64,000 nucleotides of DNA from the NCBI GenBank assembly GCA_020637635.1, contig JACKKB010000002.1, positions 337,001-401,000 of the forward strand, written 5' to 3'. The notes under the pieces are model-generated. The model saw only the letters and a program-made list of their open reading frames with translations, was not told where the DNA came from and searched no databases. Below, piece after piece: positions 7,853-16,450 of the stretch; position 1 is the first letter of the stretch; each line of letters starts with the position of its first letter. Made by a program: the position numbers and the translations under genes. Source of the stretch: Albidovulum sp. (lineage in GTDB: Bacteria; Pseudomonadota; Alphaproteobacteria; Rhodobacterales; Rhodobacteraceae).

Positions 7853-8897
7853 CTTCGGGCCCCTCGCTCAGGATCGCGAAGACCCGTGCGTCGGCGCCGA
7901 TCCCCGGCAGGCCAGAGATGAGAGCGGCGAGCCCCGCAGCCCCCGATGGCGTCGTGGCCATGCCGAGCCCGCTCAGAACCGCGACGGCCTCCGCCGCCTC
8001 TGCCTCCGAGAGGGTGACGAAGAGGTCAGCCTCGCGCGAGAGTGCGGCCAGCGCCACGAGCGAGGGGGTCTTGCAGTCGAGCCGGCCCATTGCCGAAACC
8101 GGCCCGGCCGCGGTCACGAGCCGGCCGGCACGGATGCTTTCGAAAAGCGCCGGCGCGGCGGCGGGTTCGACGACAATGATCTCGGGCGCGGCACCCCAGC
8201 GGGCACGGGCATGCATGGCGACGGCCGCAGCAAGGCCGCCGACGCCGGCCTGAAGCAGGATATGGGTCGGCGGCGCGGGCAGTTCCGCCGCGGCTTCGGC
8301 GGCGAGCTGGAGGTAGCCCTCCATCACCGCGAGCGGCAGGTCGGTGTATCCCTCCCAGGTGCTGTCGGACAGAAGCGTCCAGCCCTCTGCCGCGGCCGTC
8401 GCGGCGGCGGCCTCCATGCTTTCTTCGTAGGTCGCGCCGGCGCGGACGACTTCGGCGCCCTTGGCGCGCAGCCGCTCGGCGAAGGCCTCGGGCACGGATC
8501 GGGCCAGAAAGATGACCGCGCGGGCACCGAAGACGGCGGCGCCGGCGGCGACCGAGAGACCGTGGTTGCCGGCACTCGCCGCGACATAGGTGCGCCCGGC
8601 AAGAGCGTCCCGCCCGATCTCGCCGCCGGCCGCCGCCGTTGCGGCGTCGCGGGCGATCGCATGCGCGGCGCCGAGCGCCTTGAAGCTGCCGAGCCCCATG
8701 CGCCGGCTCTCGTCCTTCACATGGACCGAGGCGACGTCGCAGCGCCGGGCAAGGTCCGGCAGGGTGACGAGCGGCGTCGGCGCGTGGCGCGGGCAGCGCG
8801 CCAGAAGTGCCGCGACGCCCGTCGAATCGGCGCGCGGCAGCACAACGCCGGGCAGGATGCCCTTGCCGCGGTGGGGATTGTGAAGCCGTTCAGGCAT
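7845..8897 (-). CDS. PLP-dependent lyase, diaminopropionate ammonia-lyase/threonine dehydratase type
   Basis: 350 aa from the ATG at 8897, preceded by GGAGAGACGAG. Fold type II PLP enzyme: V-K-D-E-S-R-R-M-G-L-G-S-F-K-A-L-G-A (PLP lysine in G-S-F-K), A-S-A-G-N-H-G-L-S-V-A (substrate loop), and L-L-Q-A-G-V-G-G-L-A-A-A-V (phosphate loop). The N-P-H-R start and the S-F-K-A-L-G-A spacing resemble diaminopropionate ammonia-lyase more than EutB. First gene of the coupled operon with the M24 hydrolase and racemase-like protein; 95 bases downstream of dnaE2 on the same strand. The substrate is likely a 2,3- or 2,4-diamino acid or hydroxy amino acid (inference). Confidence 0.85.
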   Translation of the reverse strand: MPERLHNPHRGKGILPGVVLPRADSTGVAALLARCPRHAPTPLVTLPDLARRCDVASVHVKDESRRMGLGSFKALGAAHAIARDAATAAAGGEIGRDALAGRTYVAASAGNHGLSVAAGAAVFGARAVIFLARSVPEAFAERLRAKGAEVVRAGATYEESMEAAAATAAAEGWTLLSDSTWEGYTDLPLAVMEGYLQLAAEAAAELPAPPTHILLQAGVGGLAAAVAMHARARWGAAPEIIVVEPAAAPALFESIRAGRLVTAAGPVSAMGRLDCKTPSLVALAALSREADLFVTLSEAEAAEAVAVLSGLGMATTPSGAAGLAALISGLPGIGADARVFAILSEGPEDG

Positions 8898-8992
8898 CTC
8901 GTCTCTCCGGTCGAGTTGTGCGCAGAAGACCCCAAGCGGCGGGTGGTGGCAACGGATTTCTCGGCATTGCGCGCCGACCTCGCTGCCGGGCC

Positions 8993-11900
8993 TCAGCGGA
9001 AATCGCGGCTCGGGAAGAGCCGTTTGGCCTGTTCGCGCGGATGGCGGGCGCGCGGCGGCTGGGGCCGCGGTCGCGGCGCGTCGTCGGCCTCGGGCCGGGT
9101 GATGCCGATCGCCTCGTCCAGAGGGTGGTCGAGCTCTGCCAGGCGGTGCGAGAGATCCTCGACCCGCTCGGCGATCAGGTGCACGATGATGCCCTCGCGC
9201 TGCAGCGTGCCGGTGACGCGGAGCAGCCGCCCGCCCATCACGGCGCGGCGGAAGCGTTCGTAGACCTTGGGCCAGACGATGACGTTGGACACCCCGGTCT
9301 CGTCCTCGAGGGTAAGGAAGACCACCCCCGACGCCGTGCCGGGGCGCTGGCGGGTGATGACGAGACCGCAGACGCCGGTCCGGCGGAGCGGCGCGTCGGC
9401 GAGCCGCTCGTGCGGCGTCAACCCGGGGATGGCGGGGCGCAGGAGTTCCATCGGATGGGCGCGCAGCGTCAGCCGGGTGGAAACGTAGTCCTCCACCACC
9501 TCCTCGCCCAGATGCATGGCCGGCAGATCGACGGAGGTCTCGCGGATCATCTCGCCGTCGATCGGATCGCTGAAGAGCGGCAGCGGCGCCTGGCCGCGGA
9601 TCGCCCTGACCTGCCAGAGCGCGTCGCGGCGGGTGAGCCCCATGTCGGCGAAGGCATCGGCCTCGGCCAGCCGGTCGAGAACCGCCGGCGCCACCCCGGC
9701 ACGCAGCCAGACCGCCTCGGGATCGCGGTAGCCGTTGCCGCGGGCGGCCGCGATCCAGCCCGCGTCCTCCTCGCGGAAGCCCTTGATGAGGCGAAAGCCG
9801 AGGCGGAGTGCGAGTTGGCCGTCGGCACGCCGTTCGAGCGTGTGGTCCCACTGGCTCGCGTTCACGCAGACGGGCCGCACCTCGACCCCATGCTCGCGCA
9901 GGTCGCGGACGATCTGGGCGGGGGCGTAAAAGCCCATCGGCTGCGAATTCAGGAGCGCGCAGGCAAAGATCGCCGGATGATGGCATTTCAGCCAGGCCGA
10001 GACATAGGCGAGCATGGCGAAGGCCGCCGCATGGCTTTCGGGAAAACCGTAATCGGCAAAGCCCTCGATCTGGCCGAAACAGCGGTCGGCCATCTCGGGC
10101 GTATAGCCGTTGGCCAGCATCCCGGACACGAACTTGTCGCGGAAGGCACCGATCGTGCCCATGCGCCGGAACGAGGCGAGCGAGCGGCGCAGATGGTCGG
10201 CCTCTTCGGCGGAAAAGCCGGCGCCGACGACGGCGATCTGCATCGCCTGTTCCTGAAAGAGCGGCACGCCAAGGGTGCGCCGGGTGACTTCCTCCAGCGC
10301 CGGGCCGAAGGGTTCGGGGGTCTCGAGCCCCATCCGGCGGCGGACATAGGGCTGGACCATGCCGCCCTGGATCGGGCCGGGGCGGACGATGGCAACCTCG
10401 ATGACGAGGTCGTAGAAGGTCGCGGGTTTCATCCGTGGCAGGAAGTTCATCTGCGCCCGGCTTTCGACCTGGAAGACGCCGACCGCATCGGCCCGTTGCA
10501 GCATCGCATAGGTCGCGGGGTCTTCCTGCGGAACGCTGTCGATGCCGAGACTGCGGCACTCGTGCTGCTCCATCAGCGCGAAGGCCTTGCGGATGCAGGT
10601 CAGCATGCCAAGCCCCAGCACATCGACCTTGAGAATGCCGAGCGTGTCGATGTCGTCCTTGTCCCATTCGATGACGGTGCGATCCTCCATCGCGGCGTTC
10701 TCGATCGGGCAGAGTTCGTCGAGCCGGCCCTTGGTAATGACGAAGCCGCCGACATGCTGGCTCAGATGGCGTGGAAAGCCGATGATCTCGCCGATGAGGC
10801 GGATCGTCTGGGCAAGGCGCCGGTCGGTCGGATCGAGGCCCAGGTCACGCATCCGCTCAGGCTCGGCGCCGCCCTCCGACATGCCCCAGATCTGGCCCGA
10901 GAGGCCCGCCGTCACGTCCTGGCTGAGCCCCATCACCTTGCCCACTTCGCGGATCGCTGCGCGGGAGCGGAAGTGGATCACCGTGGCGCAGAGCCCGGCG
11001 CGGTGGCGGCCATAGCGTTCGTAGATCCACTGGATCACCTCCTCGCGCCGCTCGTGTTCGAAATCGACGTCGATGTCGGGCGGCTCGCCGCGGTATTTCG
11101 AGACGAAGCGTTCGAAGACCATGGCGATCATCTCGGGGGCGACATCGGTGATGCCGAGCAGGTAGCACAGGATCGAATTGGCCGCCGAGCCGCGTCCCTG
11201 GCAGAGGATGCCGAGCGAGCGGGCCTTCTGGACGATATCGTGGACGGTCAGGAAATAGGCGGGGAAGTTCAGCTCGCCGACCAGCCGCATTTCCTTTTCG
11301 AGCAGCCTGTGCACCTTTTCCGGCGCGCCATCCGGGTAGCGCCGCCCCAGCCCCTCGCGCGCCAGCCGGCCGAGCCGGGCCAGCGGCGCCTCGCCCTCGG
11401 ATATCTCGTCGGGATATTCGTAGCTGAGCTGCCCGAGATCGAAGGCGCAGCGGGCGGCGATCTCCAACGTGCGGCGCAACGCGGCGGGATGGTCACGGAA
11501 GACGCGCGCCATTTCCGCAGCACCCTTCAGGCGGCGTTCGGCATTCGGCAGCGCCCTGGTGCCGATCCGGTCGATCGTCAGCCCCTCGCGCAGGCAGGTC
11601 AGAACATCGGCGAGCTGGCGGCGCGCGGCGCGGTGCATCAGCACGTCACCCACCGCCACCATCGGCGCCGAGGTCTTCAGCGCGGTGCGCGCACAGGCGG
11701 CGAGCCAGGCCTGATCGGTGCCGTCGTAGCGCGGCGCGGCACCGAGGAAGACTTGGCCGGGAAAGCGGCGCTGCATCCGCTGGATATCGCCAATCGCGGG
11801 TCTCAGGCCGGTCTGCGGCAGCGCGATCAGGATCATCCCGGCGGCCCCCTCCAGCACATCGGCAAGGTCGAGGTGGCACTCGCCCTTCCCGGCCCGCCGC

Positions 11901-12346
11901 TTGCCCAGCGTCAGAAGACGGCTGAGCCGGTGATAGGCCGCCCGATCGGTCGGCAGCGCCAGCCAATGCGCCGGACTGTCGCGCAGGACCAGCCGGCAGC
12001 CCACGATCAGCTTCGGCAGGCAGAGGGTGGCGGGGCGGGCGACATCCTCGGGCCGGCCGATCTCCTGGCGCGAGCAGGCGTCGATCCGGTGCTGCGAGCG
12101 CACGCGCACCCTCTCCTCGGCCTTCCGCCGCAACTCCTTCAGCGCGGCATGGGCCCGCACCACACCGGCGAGGGAATTCCGGTCGGTAACGGCGATGGCG
12201 GCGAGGCCAAGCTCGGCGGCGCGCACGACAAGCTCTTCGGGGTGCGAGGCGCCAGTCAGGAAGGTGAAGTTCGTGGTGACACAGAGCTCGGCATAGCCGG
12301 GCGCTGCCCGGACCGCCGGCGCCCCGGGCGAAGAGATCCCGCTCAT
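8993..12346 (-). CDS. dnaE2: Error-prone DNA polymerase DnaE2 (ImuC)
   Basis: 1117 aa. C-family polymerase of the SOS mutasome, doing translesion synthesis with ImuA and ImuB. N-terminal PHP domain (N-F-T-F-L-T-G-A-S-H-P-E-E-L, then A-V-T-D-R-N), palm catalytic motif P-D-I-D-V-D-F-E-H-E-R-R near residue 420, and a C-terminal OB-fold region (T-G-V-C-G-L-V-I-T-R-Q-R-P-G-T-A). Start chosen at 12346, giving a 4-base ATGA overlap with imuB; the upstream alternative would run well into imuB. A typical DnaE2 is about 1050-1100 aa. Confidence 0.95.
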   Translation of the reverse strand: MSGISSPGAPAVRAAPGYAELCVTTNFTFLTGASHPEELVVRAAELGLAAIAVTDRNSLAGVVRAHAALKELRRKAEERVRVRSQHRIDACSRQEIGRPEDVARPATLCLPKLIVGCRLVLRDSPAHWLALPTDRAAYHRLSRLLTLGKRRAGKGECHLDLADVLEGAAGMILIALPQTGLRPAIGDIQRMQRRFPGQVFLGAAPRYDGTDQAWLAACARTALKTSAPMVAVGDVLMHRAARRQLADVLTCLREGLTIDRIGTRALPNAERRLKGAAEMARVFRDHPAALRRTLEIAARCAFDLGQLSYEYPDEISEGEAPLARLGRLAREGLGRRYPDGAPEKVHRLLEKEMRLVGELNFPAYFLTVHDIVQKARSLGILCQGRGSAANSILCYLLGITDVAPEMIAMVFERFVSKYRGEPPDIDVDFEHERREEVIQWIYERYGRHRAGLCATVIHFRSRAAIREVGKVMGLSQDVTAGLSGQIWGMSEGGAEPERMRDLGLDPTDRRLAQTIRLIGEIIGFPRHLSQHVGGFVITKGRLDELCPIENAAMEDRTVIEWDKDDIDTLGILKVDVLGLGMLTCIRKAFALMEQHECRSLGIDSVPQEDPATYAMLQRADAVGVFQVESRAQMNFLPRMKPATFYDLVIEVAIVRPGPIQGGMVQPYVRRRMGLETPEPFGPALEEVTRRTLGVPLFQEQAMQIAVVGAGFSAEEADHLRRSLASFRRMGTIGAFRDKFVSGMLANGYTPEMADRCFGQIEGFADYGFPESHAAAFAMLAYVSAWLKCHHPAIFACALLNSQPMGFYAPAQIVRDLREHGVEVRPVCVNASQWDHTLERRADGQLALRLGFRLIKGFREEDAGWIAAARGNGYRDPEAVWLRAGVAPAVLDRLAEADAFADMGLTRRDALWQVRAIRGQAPLPLFSDPIDGEMIRETSVDLPAMHLGEEVVEDYVSTRLTLRAHPMELLRPAIPGLTPHERLADAPLRRTGVCGLVITRQRPGTASGVVFLTLEDETGVSNVIVWPKVYERFRRAVMGGRLLRVTGTLQREGIIVHLIAERVEDLSHRLAELDHPLDEAIGITRPEADDAPRPRPQPPRARHPREQAKRLFPSRDFR

Positions 12347-13821
12347 GCGAATTCCCCCTGCACGAACCAGCCGGGGGACTGCGGCGTGTGAAAGAGCCAG
12401 AGCCGCCGCCCCTGCCGGGTCTCGATCATCCAGTAGTCGCGCAGACCGCTCCGCCAGGCCTCGTCCTCGAGCCACCATTCCGGGGCGATCCGTTCGGGCC
12501 CGGTAGCGCGGGCGGTGACAAGCGCCATGCGCCGCCAGCGGAACTGCCGCGGCGGTTCGGCCCCGGCGGCCGCGATCGGTTCGGGCCGGAAGATGCGCAG
12601 CGGCCGCGGGCGCGGCGCGCTCCAGCCCCCTTCCGGCTCGGACCAGGCGGCGGGGGCGACGAGAAAGCCGCGTTCGGGGATATGGCTTTCGGCGGGCAGG
12701 AAGCGCCGGATGTTCTCGAGCCCGATCCGGGTGCCGAGCCGGGTCACCAGATCGTCGAGCCGGTCCCTGCGGTTCGGGGCGACATGGCTCAGCTGGCGCT
12801 GCGGAAGCGGCTCGACCGCGGTCGCGGCAAGGCGCAGCTGGTCGATGCCGAAGCCCGCCTCCACCGCCCGCAGGCCGCGGTCGAAGAGCGGCAGGATGCG
12901 GGCCGGATCGCTGAGCGGGCGGGCCAGCCGCAGTTCCACCGTCTGTGCCGCCTGATCGACCCGGCGCAGCGTCAGGCAGAGGACGCGCGCGCCCGCCTCT
13001 TCTGCCTTCAGCCGGGCGCAGAGCGGCTCCAGGAGCCGCGCGGTGCCGGCCATGACATCGTCGTAAAGGCCGATCGGCTCCGGCAGGGTCAGGCGCGCGC
13101 CGAAGTGCGGCGGCTCGGCCAGCGGGGCGATCTGTTCGCCCTGGCGCCCAAGCGCCTGATCGAGGCGCAGCAGAGGTTCGGGGCCGAAGCGGCGGGCAAG
13201 GGGCGCGCGGGGCGTCCGCTCCAGCTCGCCGATGGTGCGAAGTCCGAGCCGCTGCAGCGCGGTCACGACATCGCCGTCAAGCCGCAGCGCCGCGACCGGA
13301 AGCGTTTCGAGAGCCGCCAGCGCCTGCCCCGGCTCGGCCCGGCCCTCGCCATGCCGGGCAAGCGCCCAGGCCGCGCCACGGCTGTCGCCGAGCCCGAGCC
13401 GGGCGGTGAAGCCGGCGCGCACCAGGCGCTGGCGGATGTCGGCCAGCAGCGCCGCCTCGCCGCCGAAGAGATGCGCCGAGCCGGTGATGTCGAGCACAAG
13501 CCCGTCGCCCCCCTCGAACCCGACCCAGGGGCAATAGCGCGTGGCCCAGCGGCGCAGCACCTGCAGGAAGCGGTCGTCGCCCTGCGGATCGGCCGGGCGG
13601 CTCTGCAGGTCGGGGCAGAAGGCGCGGGCATCGGCGAAGGACATGGCGCGGTTCAGCCCCGCCCGCTCGGCCGCGGCATTCAGGCAATGGAGGCGGTTGG
13701 CGTTGTTCTCCTTCAGCGTCAGCGCGAAGGGGCCATCAACCGGGCGCAGCCGCAGAGCCCGGTCGCTCGGCAACCGGGGAAACCAGATTGAGACGACGCG
13801 CCGCCCTATCCCATCGAACAT
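12343..13821 (-). CDS. imuB: ImuB, Y-family polymerase-like mutasome protein
   Basis: 492 aa from the ATG at 13821. Begins R-R-V-V-S-I-W-F-P-R-L-P-S-D-R, where active Y-family polymerases have a catalytic Asp, so it is the usual non-catalytic ImuB. The middle has the HhH-type region G-L-R-T-I-G-E-L-E-R. ImuB binds the beta clamp and bridges ImuA and DnaE2. The start lies inside the 3' part of imuA (86-base overlap), and a LexA-type box sits 15 bases before the ATG. The stop overlaps dnaE2 by 4 bases. Confidence 0.93.
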   Translation of the reverse strand: MFDGIGRRVVSIWFPRLPSDRALRLRPVDGPFALTLKENNANRLHCLNAAAERAGLNRAMSFADARAFCPDLQSRPADPQGDDRFLQVLRRWATRYCPWVGFEGGDGLVLDITGSAHLFGGEAALLADIRQRLVRAGFTARLGLGDSRGAAWALARHGEGRAEPGQALAALETLPVAALRLDGDVVTALQRLGLRTIGELERTPRAPLARRFGPEPLLRLDQALGRQGEQIAPLAEPPHFGARLTLPEPIGLYDDVMAGTARLLEPLCARLKAEEAGARVLCLTLRRVDQAAQTVELRLARPLSDPARILPLFDRGLRAVEAGFGIDQLRLAATAVEPLPQRQLSHVAPNRRDRLDDLVTRLGTRIGLENIRRFLPAESHIPERGFLVAPAAWSEPEGGWSAPRPRPLRIFRPEPIAAAGAEPPRQFRWRRMALVTARATGPERIAPEWWLEDEAWRSGLRDYWMIETRQGRRLWLFHTPQSPGWFVQGEFA

Positions 13822-14329
13822 GCCAGGCCCCAGATGTTCCTGATTTGTTCTTGATAAGCTCCCACCGATGCAGAGTCGAGTCGGCCGGGGTCGCGGCGGC
13901 GTCGAAGACCGGCGTGCAGCGCCAGCGGGTCTCGGCGGCATTGCTGCCCATGCCCTCGCCGATCAGGCAAAGCCCGATCGACCGCCCCGCCTTGGCGGCC
14001 AGTTGCAGCCGCCGCCCCGGGGTGAGACCGAGCGGTTGCGACAGTTCCGCCACCACGATCCTGGATGCACCGTCGCGCAGCGCCTCCTCCATCACCGCGA
14101 GCCCCTCGGACTGGTCCCTTACCTCGGCGACGAGCAGAGAGGCCGGGTCGAGGAAATCGCTCAGCCCCACGGGATTGAGCGCCCCGGACCGCCAGCCCTC
14201 GCGGATCCAGAACACATCGCCGCGCGCCTGCGCCACGGCGATCGCCGCGAAGGCCAGCGCGGCAGGCCCGAAGGCTTCGTGCACACGGGCGGGACACAAG
14301 GGAAAGGACGCGGCGAAATCGGACGACAT
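13736..14329 (-). CDS. imuA: ImuA-like mutasome protein
   Basis: 197 aa, the short ImuA form of this bacterial group, related to RecA/SulA-like proteins. Conserved stretches seen: A-R-V-H-E-A-F-G-P, E-A-L-R-D-G-A, G-R-R-L-Q-L-A-A-K-A-G, G-E-G-M-G-S-N-A-A-E-T-R-W, and E-L-I-K-N-K-S-G-T-S-G near residue 165. It extends 86 bases into imuB in another frame. The codons for K-N-K-S-G-T-S end in A or T far more than elsewhere, exactly over the LexA-type box. First gene of the cassette; no full LexA box was found before its own start. Confidence 0.88.
   Translation of the reverse strand: MSSDFAASFPLCPARVHEAFGPAALAFAAIAVAQARGDVFWIREGWRSGALNPVGLSDFLDPASLLVAEVRDQSEGLAVMEEALRDGASRIVVAELSQPLGLTPGRRLQLAAKAGRSIGLCLIGEGMGSNAAETRWRCTPVFDAAATPADSTLHRWELIKNKSGTSGAWHVRWDRAARRLNLVSPVAERPGSAAAPG
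13836..13850 (-). promoter_or_regulatory. LexA-type SOS box (GTTC-N7-GTTC) before imuB
   Basis: An exact direct repeat GTTC-CTGATTT-GTTC, the consensus known for alphaproteobacterial LexA (for example Rhodobacter). It lies within imuA, ending 15 bases before the imuB ATG. One or two chance copies are expected in 64 kb counting both strands, so position and the odd codons around it carry the weight. It probably controls an internal promoter for imuB-dnaE2 or blocks read-through. Confidence 0.6.
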
Positions 14330-14446
14330 GGGCCGACCCTACACCGAACGCGCGGGGTTTCAACCGCCGCCCGGCCGGCGGCGGCCTGCGTTGCCGCCCC
14401 CTCGATTTGACGCCAGAATGGCCGCGCCTGAAGTCCCGGAGCCGCC

Positions 14447-14869
14447 ATGCTGCGCATCACCGACACCATTGCCCTTGCCGACTGGGAGCTTGCCGAGAGC
14501 TTCTCGCGGTCGTCCGGGCCCGGCGGGCAGAACGTGAACAAGGTCTCGACCGCGGTCGAGCTGCGCTTCGAGGCGGAACGCAGCCCGCATCTCACCCCGG
14601 CGGTGAAGACGCGCCTGAAGCGGCTCGCCGGACGGCGCTGGACGCTCGAGGGTGCGATCGTGATCCAGGTCGAGGAAACCCGCAGCCAGATCCGCAACCG
14701 CGAGATCGCCCGCGAAAGGCTGGCAGAGCTGGTCCGCGCGGCGCTGGTGGTGCCGAAACGCCGCATCGCGACCAAGCCCACGGCCGGCAGCCAGCGCCGC
14801 CGGCTGGCCGGAAAGACCGCGCGCGGCGCGCTGAAGGCGATGCGCGGGCGCGTCGATGAAGACGAATAG
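14447..14869 (+). CDS. arfB: Alternative ribosome-rescue factor ArfB (YaeJ-type peptidyl-tRNA hydrolase)
   Basis: 140 aa. Has the release-factor catalytic GGQ at residues 26-28 (S-G-P-G-G-Q-N-V-N-K-V), lacks codon-recognition domains, and ends in a basic tail (R-R-I-A-T-K-P-T... R-R-L-A-G-K-T-A-R-G-A-L-K) that enters the mRNA channel of stalled ribosomes. Hydrolyses peptidyl-tRNA on non-stop ribosomes. Divergent from imuA across 117 bases. Length matches the family. Confidence 0.93.
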   Translation: MLRITDTIALADWELAESFSRSSGPGGQNVNKVSTAVELRFEAERSPHLTPAVKTRLKRLAGRRWTLEGAIVIQVEETRSQIRNREIARERLAELVRAALVVPKRRIATKPTAGSQRRRLAGKTARGALKAMRGRVDEDE

Positions 14870-15010
14870 GTTCCCCGCCGCGGCCGAAAGAAACACCCGC
14901 CGGCGCGTTGGCGCGTTTCGCGCAACAGACGGCAACGGAATCGCCGGGCGGGCGCGATCGACCTTGAAGATGGCCTCGGGTTTGGGGAAAAGGTCAGTGT
15001 TTCTCTACGG

Positions 15011-16450
15011 ATGATGCGCGCGACCATGCTGAAGAAGGCAACCATGCTGCTGTCCGGCAGCGCGCTCGGGTCGCTCCTGCTTCTGGCGCGCAACCTGATC
15101 GTCGCGCGCATGGTCAGCCCCGAAGACTACGGCATCGCCACGACGCTTGCGGCGGCGATGTCGGTCGTCGAGATGCTGTCCTATATCGGGCTGAACCAGC
15201 TCATCGTCATCGACAAGGACGGCGACACGCCCGAAATGCAGCGCGGCCTGCAGGGCTTTCAGGTGCTGCGCGGCTGCCTCTCGGCGCTGGTGCTGTTTCT
15301 GGCCGCACGGCCCTACGCCCGCTTCGTCGGCGCCGAGGAGATCACCTGGGCCTATCAGATGATGGCGGTCGTGCCGCTTGTCAGCGGGTTCCAGCATTTC
15401 GACATCCACCGGCTGAAACGGCACATGCGCTTCCGGCCCTGGACGCTCGTGCAATCGATTCCGCCGATCCTGGCCGTCACGGCGGTGCTTCTCACCTATC
15501 TCTTCGTCGACGACTACCGGATCATGCTCGTCTCTCTTCTGGTGCAGGCGCTGACCTTCACGGCCGTGAGCCACCTGAGCGCCGAGCGGCGCTACGAACT
15601 CGGCTTCGATTTCCCGCTGATGCGGCGCGCGGCCTATTTCGGCTGGCCGCTCCTGCTCGACGGAACGCTCCTTTTCTTCGTCTTCTACGGCGAGCGGCTG
15701 GTGGTCACCAACCGGCTCGGCCTGGTCGATGCGGCGACCTTCTCCTGGGCCATCACGCTGACGCTCACGCCGACGCTGATCATGGAGAACGTCGTGCAGA
15801 CGATGTTCCTGCCCAAGCTCAGCGCCGCGCGCAACCGGCCTGAGGATTTCCGCCGTCTTGCCGTCGCCGCGGTCGAGGCCGGGATGGCCACGGGCGCGCT
15901 TCTCATTCTCGGCACGCAACTGATCGGCGGCGCCGCGGTAAGCCTGCTTCTCGGGGCGAAATACGCCGCCGTGCTGCCGATCCTGGTGCCAGGCGCGGTG
16001 CTGCAGGCGATCCGGGTCTGCAAGACCGGGCTCTCGGTCGTCTCGCTCTCGCGCGAACGGTCGGGCAATTCGATGGCATCGAACGCCTTCCGGGTCGCGT
16101 CGCTGCCGATCTCCTGGATGCTGGTCAGCCACGGGGGCGGGCTCATGACCGTGATCTGGGTCGCGATCGCAGCCGAGGTGCTGGGCTTCCTCCTGATGCT
16201 CCAGCTGACGGTGCGCCGGGCCAGCTTCTCGCACCGCTGGATCCTGCCGCAGGGGGCAGCGATCGCGGTTCTGGCGGCCCTTGCGCTGGGGATCCACGCC
16301 CTGCACCCGACCGCCACAACCTTCGATGTGTTCCGCTATCCCGGCCACTGGCTGCTGATCGTCGCGACACTCGCGGCGCTCTCTCTCATGCGATCGCTCG
16401 GTGGCTACATCTTCGGCCGGCGCATCAGGATCAGGCCCTCTGACGCATGA
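15011..16450 (+). CDS. Polysaccharide flippase (MOP/Wzx-like)
   Basis: 479 aa with about 12-14 hydrophobic helices in even spacing and the family start pattern G-S-L-L-L-L-A-R-N-L-I-V-A-R-M-V-S-P-E-D-Y-G-I-A. Such proteins flip lipid-linked repeat units across the inner membrane. It sits at the edge of the exopolysaccharide locus and ends tail-to-tail with the acetyltransferase, overlapping it by 20 bases. An ATG at 15026 is an equally possible start since no strong ribosome site marks 15011. Confidence 0.88.
   Translation: MMRATMLKKATMLLSGSALGSLLLLARNLIVARMVSPEDYGIATTLAAAMSVVEMLSYIGLNQLIVIDKDGDTPEMQRGLQGFQVLRGCLSALVLFLAARPYARFVGAEEITWAYQMMAVVPLVSGFQHFDIHRLKRHMRFRPWTLVQSIPPILAVTAVLLTYLFVDDYRIMLVSLLVQALTFTAVSHLSAERRYELGFDFPLMRRAAYFGWPLLLDGTLLFFVFYGERLVVTNRLGLVDAATFSWAITLTLTPTLIMENVVQTMFLPKLSAARNRPEDFRRLAVAAVEAGMATGALLILGTQLIGGAAVSLLLGAKYAAVLPILVPGAVLQAIRVCKTGLSVVSLSRERSGNSMASNAFRVASLPISWMLVSHGGGLMTVIWVAIAAEVLGFLLMLQLTVRRASFSHRWILPQGAAIAVLAALALGIHALHPTATTFDVFRYPGHWLLIVATLAALSLMRSLGGYIFGRRIRIRPSDA

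Noticed and set aside
8807..12391. A nearly 1200-codon open frame on + across the dnaE2 region
   Set aside because: It is a shadow of dnaE2. High GC makes long antisense frames; its translation is rich in R, A, G, H with no family pattern, while the minus strand gives a full DnaE2.
14342..14362. GAAC-GCGCGGG-GTTT before imuA as a LexA box
   Set aside because: Only the first half matches. The direct-repeat consensus needs GAAC again after seven bases.
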